DNA from: Paramecium sonneborni
Taxonomy: Eukaryota > Ciliophora > Oligohymenophorea > Peniculida > Parameciidae
Reading direction: 5' to 3'
Assembly (NCBI GenBank): GCA_905182985.1
Contig: CAJJDN010000030.1
Coordinates: 144,432 to 208,431 of the forward strand
DNA: 64,000 nt
Shown: piece after piece, positions 63,997 to 64,000 of the stretch
Position numbering within the stretch: position 1 is the first letter of the stretch
How the letters are laid out: each line of letters begins with the position of its first letter
The notes under the pieces: model-generated
The model's database searches: none
Told to the model about the DNA's origin: nothing
The model's input: only the letters and a program-made list of their open reading frames with translations
Made by a program: the position numbers and the translations under genes

Positions 63997-64000
63997 TTTA

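Overview
This is macronuclear DNA of a ciliate, almost certainly a Paramecium. Long reading frames appear only if TAA and TAG are read as glutamine and TGA is the sole stop. The genes are broken by very short GT..AG introns, mostly 17-36 nt. Intergenic gaps are often only tens of bases, base composition is very AT-rich, and three loci encode trichocyst matrix proteins, the contents of Paramecium's crystalline secretory organelles. Six-frame ORFs made with the standard code are mostly fragments, so the gene models here were read by hand with the ciliate code. For most of them, exon length after intron removal is an exact multiple of three.

Layout. 1-8.3 kb: trichocyst matrix protein (TMP) genes, RPS19, a PB1-domain gene, a phospho-motif protein and a small secreted Cys-rich protein. 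8.3-16.3 kb: a CDPK with four EF hands, a GRAB/GRIP-type golgin, a coiled-coil protein and an unidentified gene. 16.3-32.2 kb: a pseudokinase-TPR protein, a P-loop GTPase, MCM7, a SHIPPO-repeat protein, another TMP, a GTPBP1/2-type translational GTPase, a glutamine-rich protein and an NDK-domain protein. 32.2-41 kb: an ANTH/CALM clathrin adaptor, a frame-broken gene, a tail-anchored coiled-coil protein, a leucine-rich-repeat protein and a kelch protein. 41-50.4 kb: an ABCB-type full transporter, epsilon-tubulin and IFT43. 50.4-64 kb: a giant TPR/IQ protein, a degenerate CDPK, aminopeptidase P, a BT1/folate-biopterin-type transporter and small unidentified genes.

There is no operon logic, but several genes serve the cortex, cilium and secretion: TMPs (trichocyst cargo), CDPKs (Ca2+ signalling), epsilon-tubulin and IFT43 (basal body and intraflagellar transport), SHIPPO and NDK proteins (axoneme candidates), golgin and ANTH adaptor (membrane traffic).

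Assembly warnings. Four single N bases (1852, 33399, 42330, 45010) each separate two copies of the same 1.1-1.6 kb segment. Three pairs look identical and are almost certainly unmerged contig overlaps. The first pair is diverged and may be two alleles. RPS19, ANTH and ABC fragments are therefore listed twice although each probably exists once. Several genes are also broken by one-base frame slips at A/T runs, probably sequencing errors. I see no CRISPR, tRNA, rRNA, transposon or virus, and no convincing undescribed system; the most novel items are two catalytically degenerate kinases and the 1,514-residue TPR/IQ protein.
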